64,000 bases of DNA, from positions 247,184,843 through 247,248,842 of the forward strand of contig NC_090989.1 in assembly GCF_041146395.1 (NCBI RefSeq). The letters run 5' to 3'. Of this stretch, positions 14,745 to 27,290 are shown one piece after another. The notes beneath the pieces were generated by a model, which saw only the letters and a program-made list of their open reading frames with translations, was not told the DNA's origin and did no database searches. This DNA comes from Eulemur rufifrons. Its lineage: Eukaryota; Chordata; Mammalia; Primates; Lemuridae. The translations under genes were made by a program, and so were the position numbers. How positions within the stretch are numbered: the first letter of the stretch is position 1; every line of letters begins with the position of its first letter.

Positions 14745-14935
14745 ATGAATACAAATTTAAAACATAGTACTATTTACAATTGCTCTGGAGAGAATAAAAT
14801 AATTAGGTAGAAATATAACAAAATATGTACAGACTCTACATGCTTAAAAATTACAAAATGCTGCTGAAAGAAATAATAAAATACCTAAATTAAAAAATAA
14901 TGAAATAACAATTTCTAGAATTCTCTTTTATAAGA
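14745..14935 (+). repeat. Older L1 ORF2 fragment
   Basis: Right after the full-length L1, the sequence 'ctatttacaattgctctggagagaataaaataattaggtag' and 'aaaatgctgctgaaagaaat' resembles the L1 ORF2 stretch just downstream of the RT core. It is more diverged than the neighbouring element, so it is probably an independent, older insertion. Confidence 0.55.
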
Positions 14936-15233
14936 AGGGATGAGAATACCTACAGTGGATAGTGCAAGCCATCAGAAACATCTATATAGAGTTTATATAT
15001 TTATATACAATGGTCTTGTGACCATGGAATATTGTAGGGATAGACTGTGTGTCATAGGTAGTCTTGAAATTTGGACCTTTCAATCAAATATTTAAATATT
15101 ACCTAGAGGTAGATCTGGAGCTATGAAGAAATTTTTTCCCCTATCTATTTCTCCACAAGGGCATTGTACTTTCACAGGAGGGGAGATAATTAAGATTTGC
15201 CATTTATCTGTTTTAGACCCTTGTAGATGAGAA

Positions 15234-15590
15234 CTCTTGTGTCTCATTCTATTCTGGCTTCTATAACAAAATACCACCCACTGGGTAAATTTAAACAACA
15301 GAAATTTATTTCTCAGTTTTGGAAGCTGGGAAATTCAAGATCAAGGCACAGGCACATGCAGTGTATGGTGAGAGCCTGCTTCCTTATAGACAACACTTTC
15401 TGTGTCCTCACATAGTGCAAGTGACAAGGCAGCTCTCCTGGGCCAGTTTTATAAGGTCACTAATACCATTCATGAGAGATCTACTCTCATGACCTAATCA
15501 TCTCCCAAAAGGCCCCACCTCCTAATACCATCACCTTGAAGGTTAACATATGAATTTTGGGGGGACAAAAACATTCAGACCATAGTACCT
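15234..15590 (-). repeat. MaLR (MLT1/MST-type) LTR
   Basis: Read on the + strand, it has the 'ataacaaaataccacccactgggtaaatttaaacaacag' opening and the 'ctctcatgacctaatcatctcc..aggccccacctcctaat' close. It ends 'ttttggggggacaaaaacattcagaccata', the reverse complement of an MLT1/MST LTR. It looks like a solo LTR with no internal region on either side. Subfamily is not resolved. Confidence 0.75.
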
Positions 15591-16690
15591 TGTCATTGCA
15601 GAGCTACAATGCACTTTTATCCAGGTGTGCTTATATATAAACTCAGTTCCAAATTTGCTATCTCGGAAGCCAGATTAAGAATTTTCAGTACTATCCTACC
15701 TCACTTGAATTATAATATACCTGGCAATTTCTATTTCACCAAATTAAAAGTGTCATTTTCTCCATTGAATCAGAGAGGGTTCTTTCTCTACAGAAAGTCT
15801 AAGCTTAACACATTTACTTAATCACCTCGATAACTGCTGAAATGTATCCAGTAGCTTGTGAAGCTGACAAATTTCCCTTCTCTGTGCTATCAATCTAATG
15901 GAGCTTGAAGTGTCCATTGCTCCCCACAGGTAGGCTGAATAAAGTGGGGTCTTTTCACTCAGTCTCCTAGTCTTTAGGGCTCACCATGAGATTTAGCACT
16001 AAGAAGTTGCAGCTGCATGGCTTTTGGATGTTGGTGAGCTGCTTTGAGGTCACTGGCCAGTATCAACTAATGGAGCACTGGCTTTCCTCATCTACTTTGG
16101 TGCACATGAACAATACATGCACACAACACTCTATGGCTCTCACCAAGAGGAAAGATCCTCTAATTACCTCATTTTGTATAGCTTTTCCATTCTGTCCCTT
16201 AGATTTCCCTCCCTATCCGTGTTATTGCCAGGAAAGAATGACTTACAATTTCTCCTGAAGGTCTCTCCTCTACCAATCTGCAGCCTTCCCTCTGTCATTC
16301 CTCACATCACCATGAATGAAGGAACTTTCCACAAAAAAGATACAGGCCATGCTGGATTCTGTCTGAGCAAATTGGAAAGTTGGCACCAAAGCTCTCCTTC
16401 TGTTGACTCCCTTCTTTCTACTACCTTCATCTCCTTCCCTCAGCAATCACTCAAATTGCTTATTTCTCTCACCTTAGTGATATAATATCAAAATCTTATG
16501 TTAAGAAAATAAAGCACATGCTACAACAAGATGTCACAATTTGAAAGACAATCCCAGGTTATTTATATTTGCACATGGTACAAAATATTATTTTATAATT
16601 AATACAGCTCTGATGGTGAAACATTAGAGATCAAGTCCTTCAGGGAAGTTTATTTCACAGAGGTGAAGATGCTGCCTGCCCCTAATAATA
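15591..16690. other. Non-coding DNA, unassigned
   Basis: No repeat or gene is recognised. A 122-codon frame at 16117-16485 has no motif, no splice context and no compositional support, so I do not annotate it as a gene. Confidence 0.4.
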
Positions 16691-16699
16691 ATTCTAAAA

Positions 16700-16930
16700 A
16701 TAAGAGTAATAATAGCCAAGTAATAAAAATGGCAGCTGTCCTTTACTGTATTCTTACAACATACCAAAGTGACTTGTAAGTATATTATTTATTTCCTAAC
16801 AATTTTATGAGGTAAGTATATTATTTATCTCATTTTGTAACAAGGAAATCAAGGGTAAGAGTTGTTAATAAGCTGGCCCAGTATACAAGATAGAACATAG
16901 GCATACAGGATTCAAACCCAAGCAATCTGA
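16700..16930 (+). repeat. MIR SINE
   Basis: The core wording 'cttacaacataccaaagtgacttg', 'caattttatgaggtaagtatattattt' and 'gaaatcaagg..aagag' matches the MIR core with heavy divergence. Confidence 0.65.
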
Positions 16931-17476
16931 TTTTAGATTAGATTAAATTAAATTAGATTGGCAGGCACTGAAGTCCTTTTGCAGTTATGACAATTGTGTT
17001 TCTGAAAACACCTCTGATAGAATTTTCTGTTGAGGACCTAAAAACTATCTTAAAAATGGGTTAGGGGAATCAAAGATAGTAATAAAATTGAGAAAGGCTT
17101 TATAGGTTTATTAATGTTTATTAAAATAAAATAATAAAACACCCTCCTAAATTAAATACAATATTATTTTCCCATTTTAAATTAGTTTAATAAATACCCT
17201 GCTATTAATATCCACTTACCAGTCCTTACTCAGAAAATTTTCAGTCTCTGCCTCTCACAAACTTTGCTTCAATCCACCACTGCCATTCTTACAAAGAGCC
17301 ATTCCACACGTATCTCATCTGCTACCTGATTGGCTAATGCCTTTTTTGTTTTAAAATTTATAGTAGCAACACTCTGTTCTTGGTGAGAAAGTCTTAAAAT
17401 TACTTAAAAGGTACAGGGAAATAAGACCTATGTTCTGTAATTTCTATGGTATTACAGATTACTACCCCTAATAGAA

Positions 17477-17495
17477 ATATATATATATATATATT
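17477..17495. repeat. (TA)n microsatellite
   Basis: A run of alternating T and A of about 19 bp. Confidence 0.9.
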
Positions 17496-17854
17496 TCACA
17501 CAATGGTGAAAGACATCACACAGTCCATTATAAGATTAGAGAAGGAATCATTTCCTTATTGTCATACTGATAATATCTTCTTTTCCCTAATTACTTGGGA
17601 GTAGACATATCTGAGTACATATTAGCTGAGAAATGTTGAGGAAATGCTGCCAATTTATCAAATACGGCAAGTTAAATTAAGGACCTGTGATAATAGGGGA
17701 AGGTTTATTGTCAGAGATAGCAGGAAGTGCTGTAGAAAGGAGTAGGACTGGAATCTGGTGAAGGTGGGCCAAACTAAATATCAATATAGGAAAACCAGAT
17801 GACCAGGGCCTTGTATATAATATGTAAGTATAAGTATTCATTGAAAAATATATA

Positions 17855-17930
17855 TGAATGAATGGATGGATGGATGAATGGGTGGGTGGATGGATGGATG
17901 ATTGGTTGGGCGAATGGATGAATGAAGTAG
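17855..17930. repeat. GGAT/GAAT tetranucleotide microsatellite
   Basis: An imperfect tandem array of GAAT, GGAT and GGGT units about 75 bp long. It produces a Pro/His/Ser-rich 60-codon minus-strand frame that is an artefact of the array. Confidence 0.9.
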
Positions 17931-18149
17931 AAAATATTAAATATTTCCAACTTCACAATTTTGCCAAGGATTGAATCCGCTATTATATTTGATTGCTACA
18001 TTGCATTCTGTTAAATCCATGTTGTATTTTTCCATGCATGAGTGAGGAAAATAAAAACATAATATCTTCCAATAGCTATCTGTGAGAAACTAAAGATATA
18101 TTTTGCTCTGCTACTTTCAAAATGTTTCCTATTAACATGCATGTTAAAG

Positions 18150-18612
18150 TCTATCGATAATTTGTGACACCATGGATAGAACTGGAGAACATTATGCTAA
18201 GTAAATTAAGTCAGGGACAGAAAGAAAAAATACTGCACCCTAAAACAATCGAACTTATAGAAACAGAGTGGAATGGTGGTTACAGAGGCTGGGGGGTGGG
18301 ATGGGGAATGGGGAGATGATGGTCAAAGGTACAAAATCTTAGACAAGGGGATTTTTTTTCCCTTTTTTCTAGTTCTATCACATACCATGGTATATATAGT
18401 TAGTAATAGAGTATTGCACATTTCAAAATTGCTAAGAGAGTAAATTTCAAATGTTCACACCACAAAAAAGTTAAGTATTTGAGTTGATGGATATTTTACC
18501 TAGCTTGACTTACTTATTCCACATCATGTTTACAAATTATTATATGTAACCACTCTTTACCCCATAAATTTGCACAATTAAAAATTGTCAATTTACAATA
18601 AAGTCAGTCATG
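18150..18612 (+). repeat. Older L1 3' end (L1M/L1MA type)
   Basis: It contains 'ggatagaactggagaacattatgctaagtaaa', then 'agagtggaatggtggttacagaggctggg' and 'tgcacaattaaaaattgtcaattta'. These follow the end of an L1 ORF2 and the 3' UTR of older primate/mammalian L1 families. It is a truncated copy. Confidence 0.8.
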
Positions 18613-19384
18613 AAAAGTACCAACCTTGGAAGCTGCATTCTGTTTTCCTCACTTTACCTAAAAAAAAAGACAAGAAAAAATAAATTTAAATGAAAGTCAA
18701 TTAAAACAACAAAATAAGTAAAAAGGGCATTTTCTTTTCTTTTTAAGAAAAGTTTTTACCCATTTTCCTTTGGACAAAGGAGAAACAACATTTAACTTTG
18801 GAAAGAGAAATACCTGATGAAACGTTTTTTCTCCTAAATTTTTTAAGCATTTTGTACTTTGTGATAGTTTCCTTTTTAAATTTCTAAGAGACATAGCAAT
18901 TATGAATGACAAAGAGTAGAGATACAGAGGGGATGTTTAATGAAAATGACGAAACTATAAAAAATTTCATAAGCAGCACTTAATTAACCCATGGAAATTT
19001 GCCATCATGATAAGATTTTTCAATAAATCCAGGCCAGAGTATTTTAAGGGGCTATTACAATTTATCCTCAGGTTCTGTGTTTATGTTCTTGAATGCCGAT
19101 TAGAACACACGCTTTTGCTTCTTCTCTCTCCTCACTCCCCTAATAATCTATTCTCCCTTATGGACCAAGTGATTATTGTGTTGCTTATAATAACTGTTCT
19201 ACATTCCTTATGGAAATTGTAATTATGATGCTGAATATTCAAACTGCAAGCCACTTTTCTCAGGGAAATTGTAATTATGATAATGCAGTATTTACCCAAC
19301 CAATGTTTTCTAGCCATTGTTCTCTTTGAGGAATGAGGAGGTGAGAGAAAAACACTGAAATAAATCATCCTGTTGGGATCTTAG
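18613..19384. other. AT-rich non-coding DNA
   Basis: No gene or nameable repeat. The motif 'gaaattgtaattatgat' occurs twice (near 19212 and 19264), a small local duplication. Confidence 0.45.
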
Positions 19385-19640
19385 ATATGTATTCAGACAA
19401 GCATAATAATAATAGATAATATTTGCTTTATGGTACGTATGAGACAATCAAGCTTACATATACATGTATATGACATACATGTATATTACAGACAAGGATA
19501 CATGAATTACATAGGTTTCTCATTTATCTAACTCAACAACTTCATGAGGTAAGTAATATTATTGCACCAATTTTATAGACAAAAGACCTGAAGCCTTTGT
19601 TTAGCATCATGATCTGAAAGCCTACAGAGTGTCTCAGACA
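19385..19640 (+). repeat. MIR-like SINE relic
   Basis: The section 'ctcaacaacttcatgaggtaagtaatattattgcaccaattttatagacaaaagacctgaagc' corresponds to the MIR 3' core. Boundaries are uncertain. Confidence 0.55.
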
Positions 19641-20119
19641 TCAATACACCTAGTATGATTCCACTTTTGTTAAAAATACATTTTTATGCATATATAATAT
19701 CTGATTATACATTTAAAAATCTAGAGGGATAAATATCAAACACTTAAGATAATCTTTTAGTAATAGATCGAGGAGGGAACTTTTTTCCCCATGATACATA
19801 AACATTAGTGCTTGAAATGTTTATAGTAAGCATGCTTTATTTTTGGAAACCAAAAGCAAATTTTTGAGTGTAAAAACATAGAATGAAAAAATTGTACTAT
19901 TTCAAAAGGAAAACAAAAACCAGACAAAACACAAGGCCCATCACTAAAAAATCGTATTAGGTGAACCCCTACATGGGATGGGAGGTGGATCTTTACGAAC
20001 TCATATCATCTGTCTGCCTTTCTTCTACTTCACCTCATCTCTACAGCCAGTGCCCCAAACAATGATAGAAGCCCTGTCCTTTCCTCCTTAGCTCAGCAGT
20101 GATTATTATGACCTTTTTC

Positions 20120-20300
20120 AGTATTAATAAGAAATGATTGGCCACCTACCACAGACAAGCACTTTATAGACACGTTTTAAAATCTCATGATAACTCTCCA
20201 AAACAGGTATATTTACTCTAATATTTTATGAATCATAAAATAAGAAAAGTGAGGTTCATTAAAGTCATTTATTTGCCCCAAACTTACCAAGTTGGCTTAT
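20120..20300 (+). repeat. MIR-like SINE relic
   Basis: The pattern 'cacctaccacagacaagcactttatagacacgttttaaaatctcatgataactctcc' followed by 'aaaataagaaaagtgaggttcattaaag' resembles MIR. Confidence 0.5.
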
Positions 20301-20839
20301 GTTCTTTTAAGTTGACAAATTGACTGGTTTTGACCAAAAAGAAACTAACATTAAAAAGAAACTCAGAAACTAAGGGCAAACAAAACAGGACATTAAAAAG
20401 GCAAGAATGAAATATGTAAATTAGTGAGTTTTTAAAGAACTACCACCTTGTGCAGCTTAAGAACTTCCAGGACCTATTCTTGATCCTTTTCTCAGCTTTA
20501 TTATATTTCTAACAACCTGCCCAAGAAATCCCATCCCTCCACCACATGCACACACATTTCCTTCTTAAGCCTTAGAACGACCTCTTCTCCGTTCCTTCAG
20601 TAGCACCCATCTGTTTCATATGGGCCACTCAGTAATCCATTTCTGATTTCCCATATAAAGAAAGGCTGATGAGCTGTCCAACCTAATAGCAACAAAGATT
20701 AGTTTCAGTATTCATCCCAAGTCCGAGTCAACTAGCCACTTAGAAGTAAGCTGATTATGACATTGGACCTCTTCCACTTTAGAAGGAGCAGTGATTCATC
20801 TTGACTAGACCTGAAACAAATTCCAAATAATGGTTTGCC

Positions 20840-21690
20840 TTGCATGCCTACGGAGCCTTGTCCAGCACCAAGATCTGAGGACCTACAGAGTGTATGATAC
20901 AGGAAAACATGATATACATAATATCACTCCAGATCAATGGAACTACTTTGGACTGAGGTAGAACAGTGGGTGCATAATATTGGGATCTACTCATCCTAGT
21001 ACACAGTGCATGACCTAGAAACCGGTGGTCTGATACAGTGATGGAACAGCCTTTTGATGGTGCAGCTGAAGCACCAGCTTGAAGATATCTTGAAATGTTG
21101 AGGTAACATCCTAAAGGATGTGGTAAACACTCTAAATCAATGATCATTCTTGCTACCACGTTCCTGATAGGTAGAATACATGGGTCTAGAAACCAAGGGT
21201 AAAAAATTAGAGGTCCTGGAAGATCCTGAGAGGAAACGTTTCCATGAAGGGACATGGTAGGAGTCTCATTAAACTTTCAGATGTATCCTATACAAAATCA
21301 CTTTGTGATTCCGTGCCAAGAGATTGGCAGCAAGAAGAGTTACCATCCTGGTGGATGTAATTGACTCATTATCAGGTGGAGACATGGCTGCTGTTAGACA
21401 AGAAAGGCAGAAAAGAATGTCTGGTATGTGACTCATGGCATATTTCTTGAAATTTATCTGTCAATTTTTGATAGCAAATGGACATGTGCAGCTGTCTAAG
21501 AAGGGAATGTGAGAAAGAGTTCAGACCCTTTAGTAATGGTCTGTATCACTCCACAAAATAAGCCACATAGGTGCTGGCTGAGGTTGAGGGAATTCTGGAA
21601 TGGATGGTAGAAAAGACAATAGAGATACATTAGGTATCAGTTGTGACCTGGAGTCTAGCTGCAGTGACAGGGGCTGTGGTTCCCACTGTT
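20840..21690 (+). repeat. ERV-L (class III) internal fragment, dUTPase end of pol
   Basis: The + strand wording resembles the 3' part of HERV-L-like internal sequence: 'ggtggtctgatacagtgatggaacagcc', 'ataggtagaatacatgggtctagaaaccaagggt', 'gagttaccatcctggtggatgtaattgactcattatcaggtgg' and 'gaatgtctggtatg'. This part of ERV-L covers the end of pol, where a dUTPase domain lies. The copy is ancient and full of stops. A 135-codon minus-strand frame at 20848-21255 is antisense to it and is not a gene. I see no LTR attached. Identification is from memory of the family. Confidence 0.65.
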
Positions 21691-22421
21691 CTTCCTCTTA
21701 GAGGTTTCCTCAAGAAAAATGACCTATCGGGACTCTGGAGGCGCTGTTCTCAGATGGGATAAACTTGTTCTGTGAAGCAAGTAGAGCCATGCTGCAGGAC
21801 ACCACTCAGATTCCCCTTCCTGAAAAGGCCCTCATTCCCCTGGCTGCCTGAAAGCCCACAGTCAAGTCTTTCTCTGGGAATTTTCCTCTTTCTACCAGAG
21901 GGAACTGCCTTGGCCAAGGCAGGTTATTCACCCTCGCACAGACAGCTCACAACTAATGACTGATTATATGGTAGTACAAAGGCCAGGCCCCCTTTCCTCA
22001 ATTAAGGGATACCTATAAATATAAATTTCCTGCATGAAACCCACTCTATCTCAGAGTTTGTTTCATGGGGAAATTTACCTAAAGCGTGATTACAAAATTT
22101 AGAAGACATGAACCTGAGCGTAGAACACAGATATGTCTGGCTCTAAATCCCATATTCTTTCCATTATATCTTCCTGCCTCCCATTAACAGTAGCTTAAAC
22201 AAATTTTCAACACATTTTTGTATATGCAGTAGACATAGTCAATGATGATATGTTTAAGCCTGTAAGTTACAAAGGATTCTTCAGTGCCACACAAGATCTG
22301 CAATTATACTGCCTTTGGAACATTAAACTAGTGCATTTACATCTCTTGAAATCTAAACATTCACTGAGATAAATTAGTAGATATGCACACACATATTAAT
22401 TTATAATATTCTATTAAAATA
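21691..22421. other. Non-coding DNA, unassigned
   Basis: No gene seen. The first part may continue the ERV-L relic. Confidence 0.4.
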
Positions 22422-22925
22422 AAGTTGGCCATTGAACAAGATGGGTTTGAACTATGCAGGTTAACTTATAAGCGGATTTTTTTTTTTAAATAAAAGTTAC
22501 ATCAGGTGTGCCTGACTCTCCTGCCTCCCCTTCCACTTCCACCTTTTCTGCCTCTGCTGCCCCTGAGACAGCAAGATCAACCCCACTTTTTCCTCCCCCT
22601 CGTCAGCCTACTCAACTCAAAGCAACAAGGATTAAGACCATTATGATGATCCATTTCTACTTAATGAATAGTAGATGCATTTTCTCTTTCTTATGATTTT
22701 CTTAATAACATTTTCTTTTCTCTAGTTTACCGTATTTAAGAATACAGTATATAATACATATATCATAAAATATGTGTTAATCTACTGTTTTTGTTATCAG
22801 TAAGACATTAAAGCAATAGTAGGACTTTTAGTAGTTAAGTTTTGGGGAAATCACAAGTTATACATGGATATTTGACATTACAGGGGGCTAGTGCCCCAAC
22901 CTCTGTGTTGTTCAAGGGACAACTG
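22422..22925 (+). mobile_element. Tigger/pogo-type DNA transposon, non-autonomous
   Basis: The element opens 'agttggccattgaacaagatgggtttgaactatgcaggtt' and closes 'gtgttgttcaagggacaactg', which are imperfect terminal inverted repeats. It is flanked by TA-rich sites as expected for pogo-like insertion. The interior has the 'ctgagacagcaagatcaacccc', 'atgatgatccatttctacttaatgaatag' and 'aagaatacagtatataatacata' blocks of a common Tigger-group MITE. The 62-codon frame at 22508-22696 lies wholly inside it and is not a host gene. Confidence 0.8.
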
Positions 22926-23699
22926 TATATTTGTATATATGTACATGTATATGTGTATGTGTATATCCTATAAAATATATCTCAAGACTAACTTCAAGGT
23001 CAGTTTGACCAAAATCCTTAATTATGCTAGCCTATTTTCAAAGAATAGTATGATACTTTTAATGGTGCCATTTTTTAGGAAAAATTCAAGCCTTCTCTGT
23101 TTCAGAAAACTTAAAAGATTACTTACAGAACAAGGGCTTACATTTTCTATTGTAATGTAAGGATTTTATCAGGTATGAAATGTAGTCAGAACAATTTATG
23201 GTTGAGTAAAATATTACTTCAGGCAACTTTTACAATCAGAACACAGAAATTACCTAATTATATGCTGTTTTGAGAAAATAGGATTTTACAAGCAGTGTAC
23301 CGTTCTTCACACTATTTCTCAAGAAATTCTGCAACACCAATTCCTTTAAGACTTCATTCACAAGCCTTAATTCTAGGTCAAATAATTGTACTTTCCTATT
23401 TAAATGTATTTGGCATCACTAGTTTACTCATGTTATCCCACCACTATAGTGCATTAAGGGCTTAAATATGATAAATAAAAATAAGGTGTTTGATAAAATT
23501 TCTCTGACAGAAAAATAAGACAAGAAAGTTTCAAGAAATTGTTCTTAACCTGTCCATCGTGAGGCAGAAAATAGGTGTCACACAACAAGGAAGTGCCTAC
23601 TAGCTTTAGTTTCATTTTTAATTGTCTTCAGTTAGTGGACAAAGGTTATTTATACAATTTTGATGTAAATGGTGATGGAGATAACTAAAACTTATCCCC
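22926..23699. other. AT-rich non-coding DNA
   Basis: Nothing recognisable beyond a short alternating TG/TA stretch at the left edge. Confidence 0.45.
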
Positions 23700-23905
23700 A
23701 TCTTTGAATTCAGATGGACCTAGCTTGGATACCAACATTACTATATATTAACAGGGAAACGTTGAGCAAGTTCTTGAACTTCTCTGAGCCTCTGTATTCA
23801 ACGAGGATACTTATACCTACCTCAAGGTTTGTTTTGAGCATTAGTGAGATAGTATACAGATAGTGCCTGGAGTTTGTTAGACACAAAATAAATATTGGTT
23901 CCATT
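23700..23905 (+). repeat. MIR SINE
   Basis: 'gttgagcaagttcttgaacttctctgagcctctgtattcaacg' followed by 'agtgcctggagtttgttagacacaaaataaatattgg' matches the MIR body and 3' end. Confidence 0.8.
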
Positions 23906-24384
23906 TCTTCTTTAATTCTGGTTCTGATTATTAAGCTATCTCAGCTGCTTGCATTTATCATCTGTGACATTCAAAATCTGATAGCATTGTCAGTATACCT
24001 GAAATGTCTAGAATTCAGGTAAAGATGTTCTCCCATAGAATGATTCACATGGACAGAGTCATATGGAAAAACGCCTTAGATATATTTTTGAAACAATTAC
24101 ATTAATAAACTATTAATTGATTTTAACTAAACACCTATAACACATTAAGGACCATTAATAGGTGCTCATTTATATTAAAGGCAGAAATAATATGCACAGG
24201 GAGAGTTAGCTGAATACCAATTTAACACATTTAATTCTTCCTATGTTGTACATCAGCAATATTTAGAGCAAAGACTTGGGTCTCATGGGGGCTTATTCAC
24301 ATGCAATTTGCAACTCTTCAACACCTGAAATCTTCATATAGAATATTATAATTCAGTTCTACAGGCCATATGGTACATTTCATT

Positions 24385-24600
24385 TGGAAGCACTAAGGCA
24401 TAGTGGTTAATAAAATTTGCTCTGCTTTTAGGCAACCACGACATAACTCTTTAACTTGCTGTATGATCTTTGGCAAATGACCTGAGGCTTGTGCCTCATT
24501 TACCTAATCTCTAAATGGAGATGGTAATAAAGCTACATCACTGGGCTATTGTGAGGATTAAATGAGATACTGCAATTAAAGTGCTTGCTATATTGAAATA
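24385..24600 (+). repeat. MIR SINE
   Basis: 'ggcatagtggttaa', 'tgtatgatctttggcaaatgacctgaggcttgtgcctcatttacctaatctctaaatggag' and 'gggctattgtgaggattaaatgag' follow the MIR consensus along its length. Confidence 0.85.
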
Positions 24601-25734
24601 ACTAAATACTATCATTTTTTCACAAATAGGATTTGTAGAGATTCATGACATTTAATACATACATGATAATTAGAACAAAAAGGCCAAAAAGAACAAGAAT
24701 TCTATAGTAAAAGGTGGTTAAGTGTGGAAATAGGATCTTCCTGCCATAGGACTAATCTTCCACAAACCCAATCCAGAGCCAAGGTCTCTAGGTCCAAAGG
24801 TCTCTAAGTTAAAATCTTTCATCTATAGCTCATCAACTGTAGGATGAAGACTATTCACCCTAGCATGCATGCGATTCTCTTCATGGGGTGGCTTCTGCCC
24901 ACGTGGCTTGCTGGCAGCACTCATCCTTTTTTTAGTAAAATTGAGACACCATAGATCTCCAATCTTATATTGTATGAGTGCATAAGATCCTAGATTTCTC
25001 TGCCTCTTGTCTATATACGTTTGTGTGTGTCTATATATGTATGTGTATACACACACACACACATTACTTCTCCAGGAATCCTTTCTCCTCTTCTTCTTAA
25101 TCTCCCATAAGTGACCATACAGTGTAAGAAAGGTTTAGGAAAGGGAATCTGTGGGCTCATTGGAAGAAGACACTTTCCGAAAAGGACAACATGTTCAAGG
25201 CAGGAGAAACTACTGGTGAGGCCAATGAATTCCGGAGAGTTGGAAGTCAAACTCCTCAGGGGATCCTTATCTGGGAAAGAAGCAGTTCATGCAGAGAAAC
25301 TCCCAGTACATGAAGCCATAAACATAGACTGGAATTTGGAGGTGAGTGAAAAACAGAGGTTTGTCACTTTCAATCCCCAACCACTAAATTAATGCTGAAT
25401 GTTGATTTATGCTAATTACACTTAGTAATGTAAAATTCTCTGTAAGAGCATCTGTACAATATTTCAGATATTCCCAGGGGTGCTTAGAGAGAGGGAGTAA
25501 GTCAAGCATATAATATTGTGTAAAATTAATTAAACAGAGACTTTAATATAAGGAAGCTCTGAATTGGAAAATACATCTGTTTTGTATATGCATTTTTTTC
25601 CACCTCACCTGCAGTGTTTAGGTTTGCTTAGAATTCCTGTGTAAAAAGGATTTAGGGTAGAGAAACCTATGATCTTTTGCTAACACAGAAAACAAAGTTA
25701 TAGACCTTGAAGGCAGGATTACACCTATGAAAAC
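24601..25734. other. Non-coding DNA with a TG/CA microsatellite
   Basis: There is a TG/TA/CA-rich microsatellite at about 25020-25064. It generates the short repetitive minus-strand frames over this region. No gene is supported. Confidence 0.5.
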
Positions 25735-27122
25735 CTTTCTATATATTTTCATATTTACTAAAATAAAAATTATACAATACAACATATGTAAAAATTTATA
25801 GATATTAAATTAGTGTAGATTATTATAGTACTTATTTTTATCTTAATAATTATTTAAATAATTTGACATAATTTAGAAATTGTATTTAGATAATTAGTAA
25901 TTTTGAAAAATGTAATAAGCAAACCTACCACTCAAAACAAAAACTAGAAAGTTGACATTATGCTCTTTTTTAAAACATATGATCCCCATCTCCTCAGGAA
26001 ACCAATATTCTGAATTCCACATTTATCATTCCCTTCCTTTCCATTTTACATAGTTTTATTGCATCTATAAGCATTCACATAAAAATGTCTATATATGAAT
26101 ATATGCACGTGTATGTGTATTATGATGTTTTTTAATTTAAAAAGGTAATCATATGTAATCATTTGGACTTTTTTTCAGTTAACATTTTATTGTAGTTATT
26201 GATATGTTTTGATCTACCTCTACATTTTAGTTTATTTCAATTTTATCTTCCTTTCTATACTTTTAAGTAATAATTCTCTCCCTTTTTTTTCCTGTTATTT
26301 TTAAAACAAACATGCACACATCAGATTCATTGAATTCCATTTTCAAACATATCTCCTGTCATGTTGGTATTAACATTCCAGACTTTTAATTTTGTATTAG
26401 TTAATATATGCTTTCTCTTTTTCGTTGCTCTTAGCAATTTTTAAAACAACAGTTTTTAACACGAGATAAAATCACTTATAAAATACCGTGTATATTTTTG
26501 CAACATCTCCTAAGATTTATTTTCTTATCTAGATACTTTATCCAAACTGCCCCCTTAATGGGTCTTTGGCAATTTCAGAGGCTTTGTATGATAAAAAATG
26601 CCGTGTCTTCACATTTATTTATTTATTTATTTATTTAGAGACAGAGTCTCACTCTGTTGCCTGGGCTAGAGTGCCGTGGCATCAGGTTATCTCACAGCAA
26701 CTTCAAACTCCTGGGCTCAAGCAATCCTCCTACCTCAGTCTGCCGAGTAGCTGGGACTACAGGCATGTGCCACCACTCCCAGCTAATTTTTTAAATATTT
26801 TTAGTTGCCTGGCTAATTTTTTTCTATTCCTTTTAGTAGAGACAGGGTCTCACTCTTGCTGAAGCTGGTTTCAAACTCCTGACCTCAAGCAATCCTCCCG
26901 CCTCAACCTCCCAGAGTGCTAGGATTACAGGTGTGAGCCACCATACCCGACCATGTCTTCACATTTAAACATCAGTTAGCAGGATATCAAATTCTAGGTC
27001 CTAAGTCTTTTAATATTCTAAAAACTACACTCCACTGTTTTCTTGCATTCAATGTTGCAGTTGAAAAACCTGATGTTAGTCTGATTCTAGTTTTTTTGAT
27101 GTGATCTATTTATTCCCATTAA
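25735..27122 (-). repeat. Ancient L1/HAL1-type LINE, interrupted by an Alu
   Basis: The segments 'ccccatctcctcaggaaaccaatattctgaattcc', 'aaaaggtaatcatatgtaatcatttgg' and, after the Alu, 'ttctaggtcctaagtcttttaatattctaaaaactacactccactgttttcttgcattcaatgttgcagttgaaaaacctgatgttagtctgattc' look like the reverse complement of an old L1/HAL1. The Alu at 26618-26953 splits it. Extent and family are uncertain. Confidence 0.45.
26618..26953 (-). mobile_element. Alu SINE, strepsirrhine type
   Basis: A (TTTA)n tail is followed by a full-length reverse-complement Alu with 'gctagagtgccgtggcatcag'. It is flanked by the 14-bp direct repeat TGTCTTCACATTTA at 26604-26617 and 26954-26967. It is more diverged than the copy at 6.6 kb. 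Confidence 0.93.
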
Positions 27123-27124
27123 CT

Positions 27125-27290
27125 CTTCTTTCTTTCAATCAATATGTACTAAATGAACGTGATGCACTAAGTTAGGCACTGGGGTACAGGTGTGCACTAG
27201 AGGCATATCTCTAAATTCTTGGATTTTGCCCTCTAGTGACATGCATTTAACACATGCAAGAATATGTTTTTATGGCCAGTTTTAAAGGAA
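27125..27290 (-). repeat. L2 LINE 3' end
   Basis: 'tttcaatcaatatgtactaaatgaacgtgatgcactaagttaggcactggggtaca' resembles the reverse complement of the L2 3' end. Confidence 0.55.

Noticed and set aside
16117..16485. 122-codon plus-strand ORF
   Set aside because: No recognisable domain, no exon or promoter context; compatible with chance.
20848..21255. 135-codon minus-strand ORF
   Set aside because: It lies antisense to the ERV-L internal relic and carries no domain signature.
22508..22696. 62-codon Ser/Pro-rich ORF
   Set aside because: It lies entirely within the Tigger-type DNA transposon.
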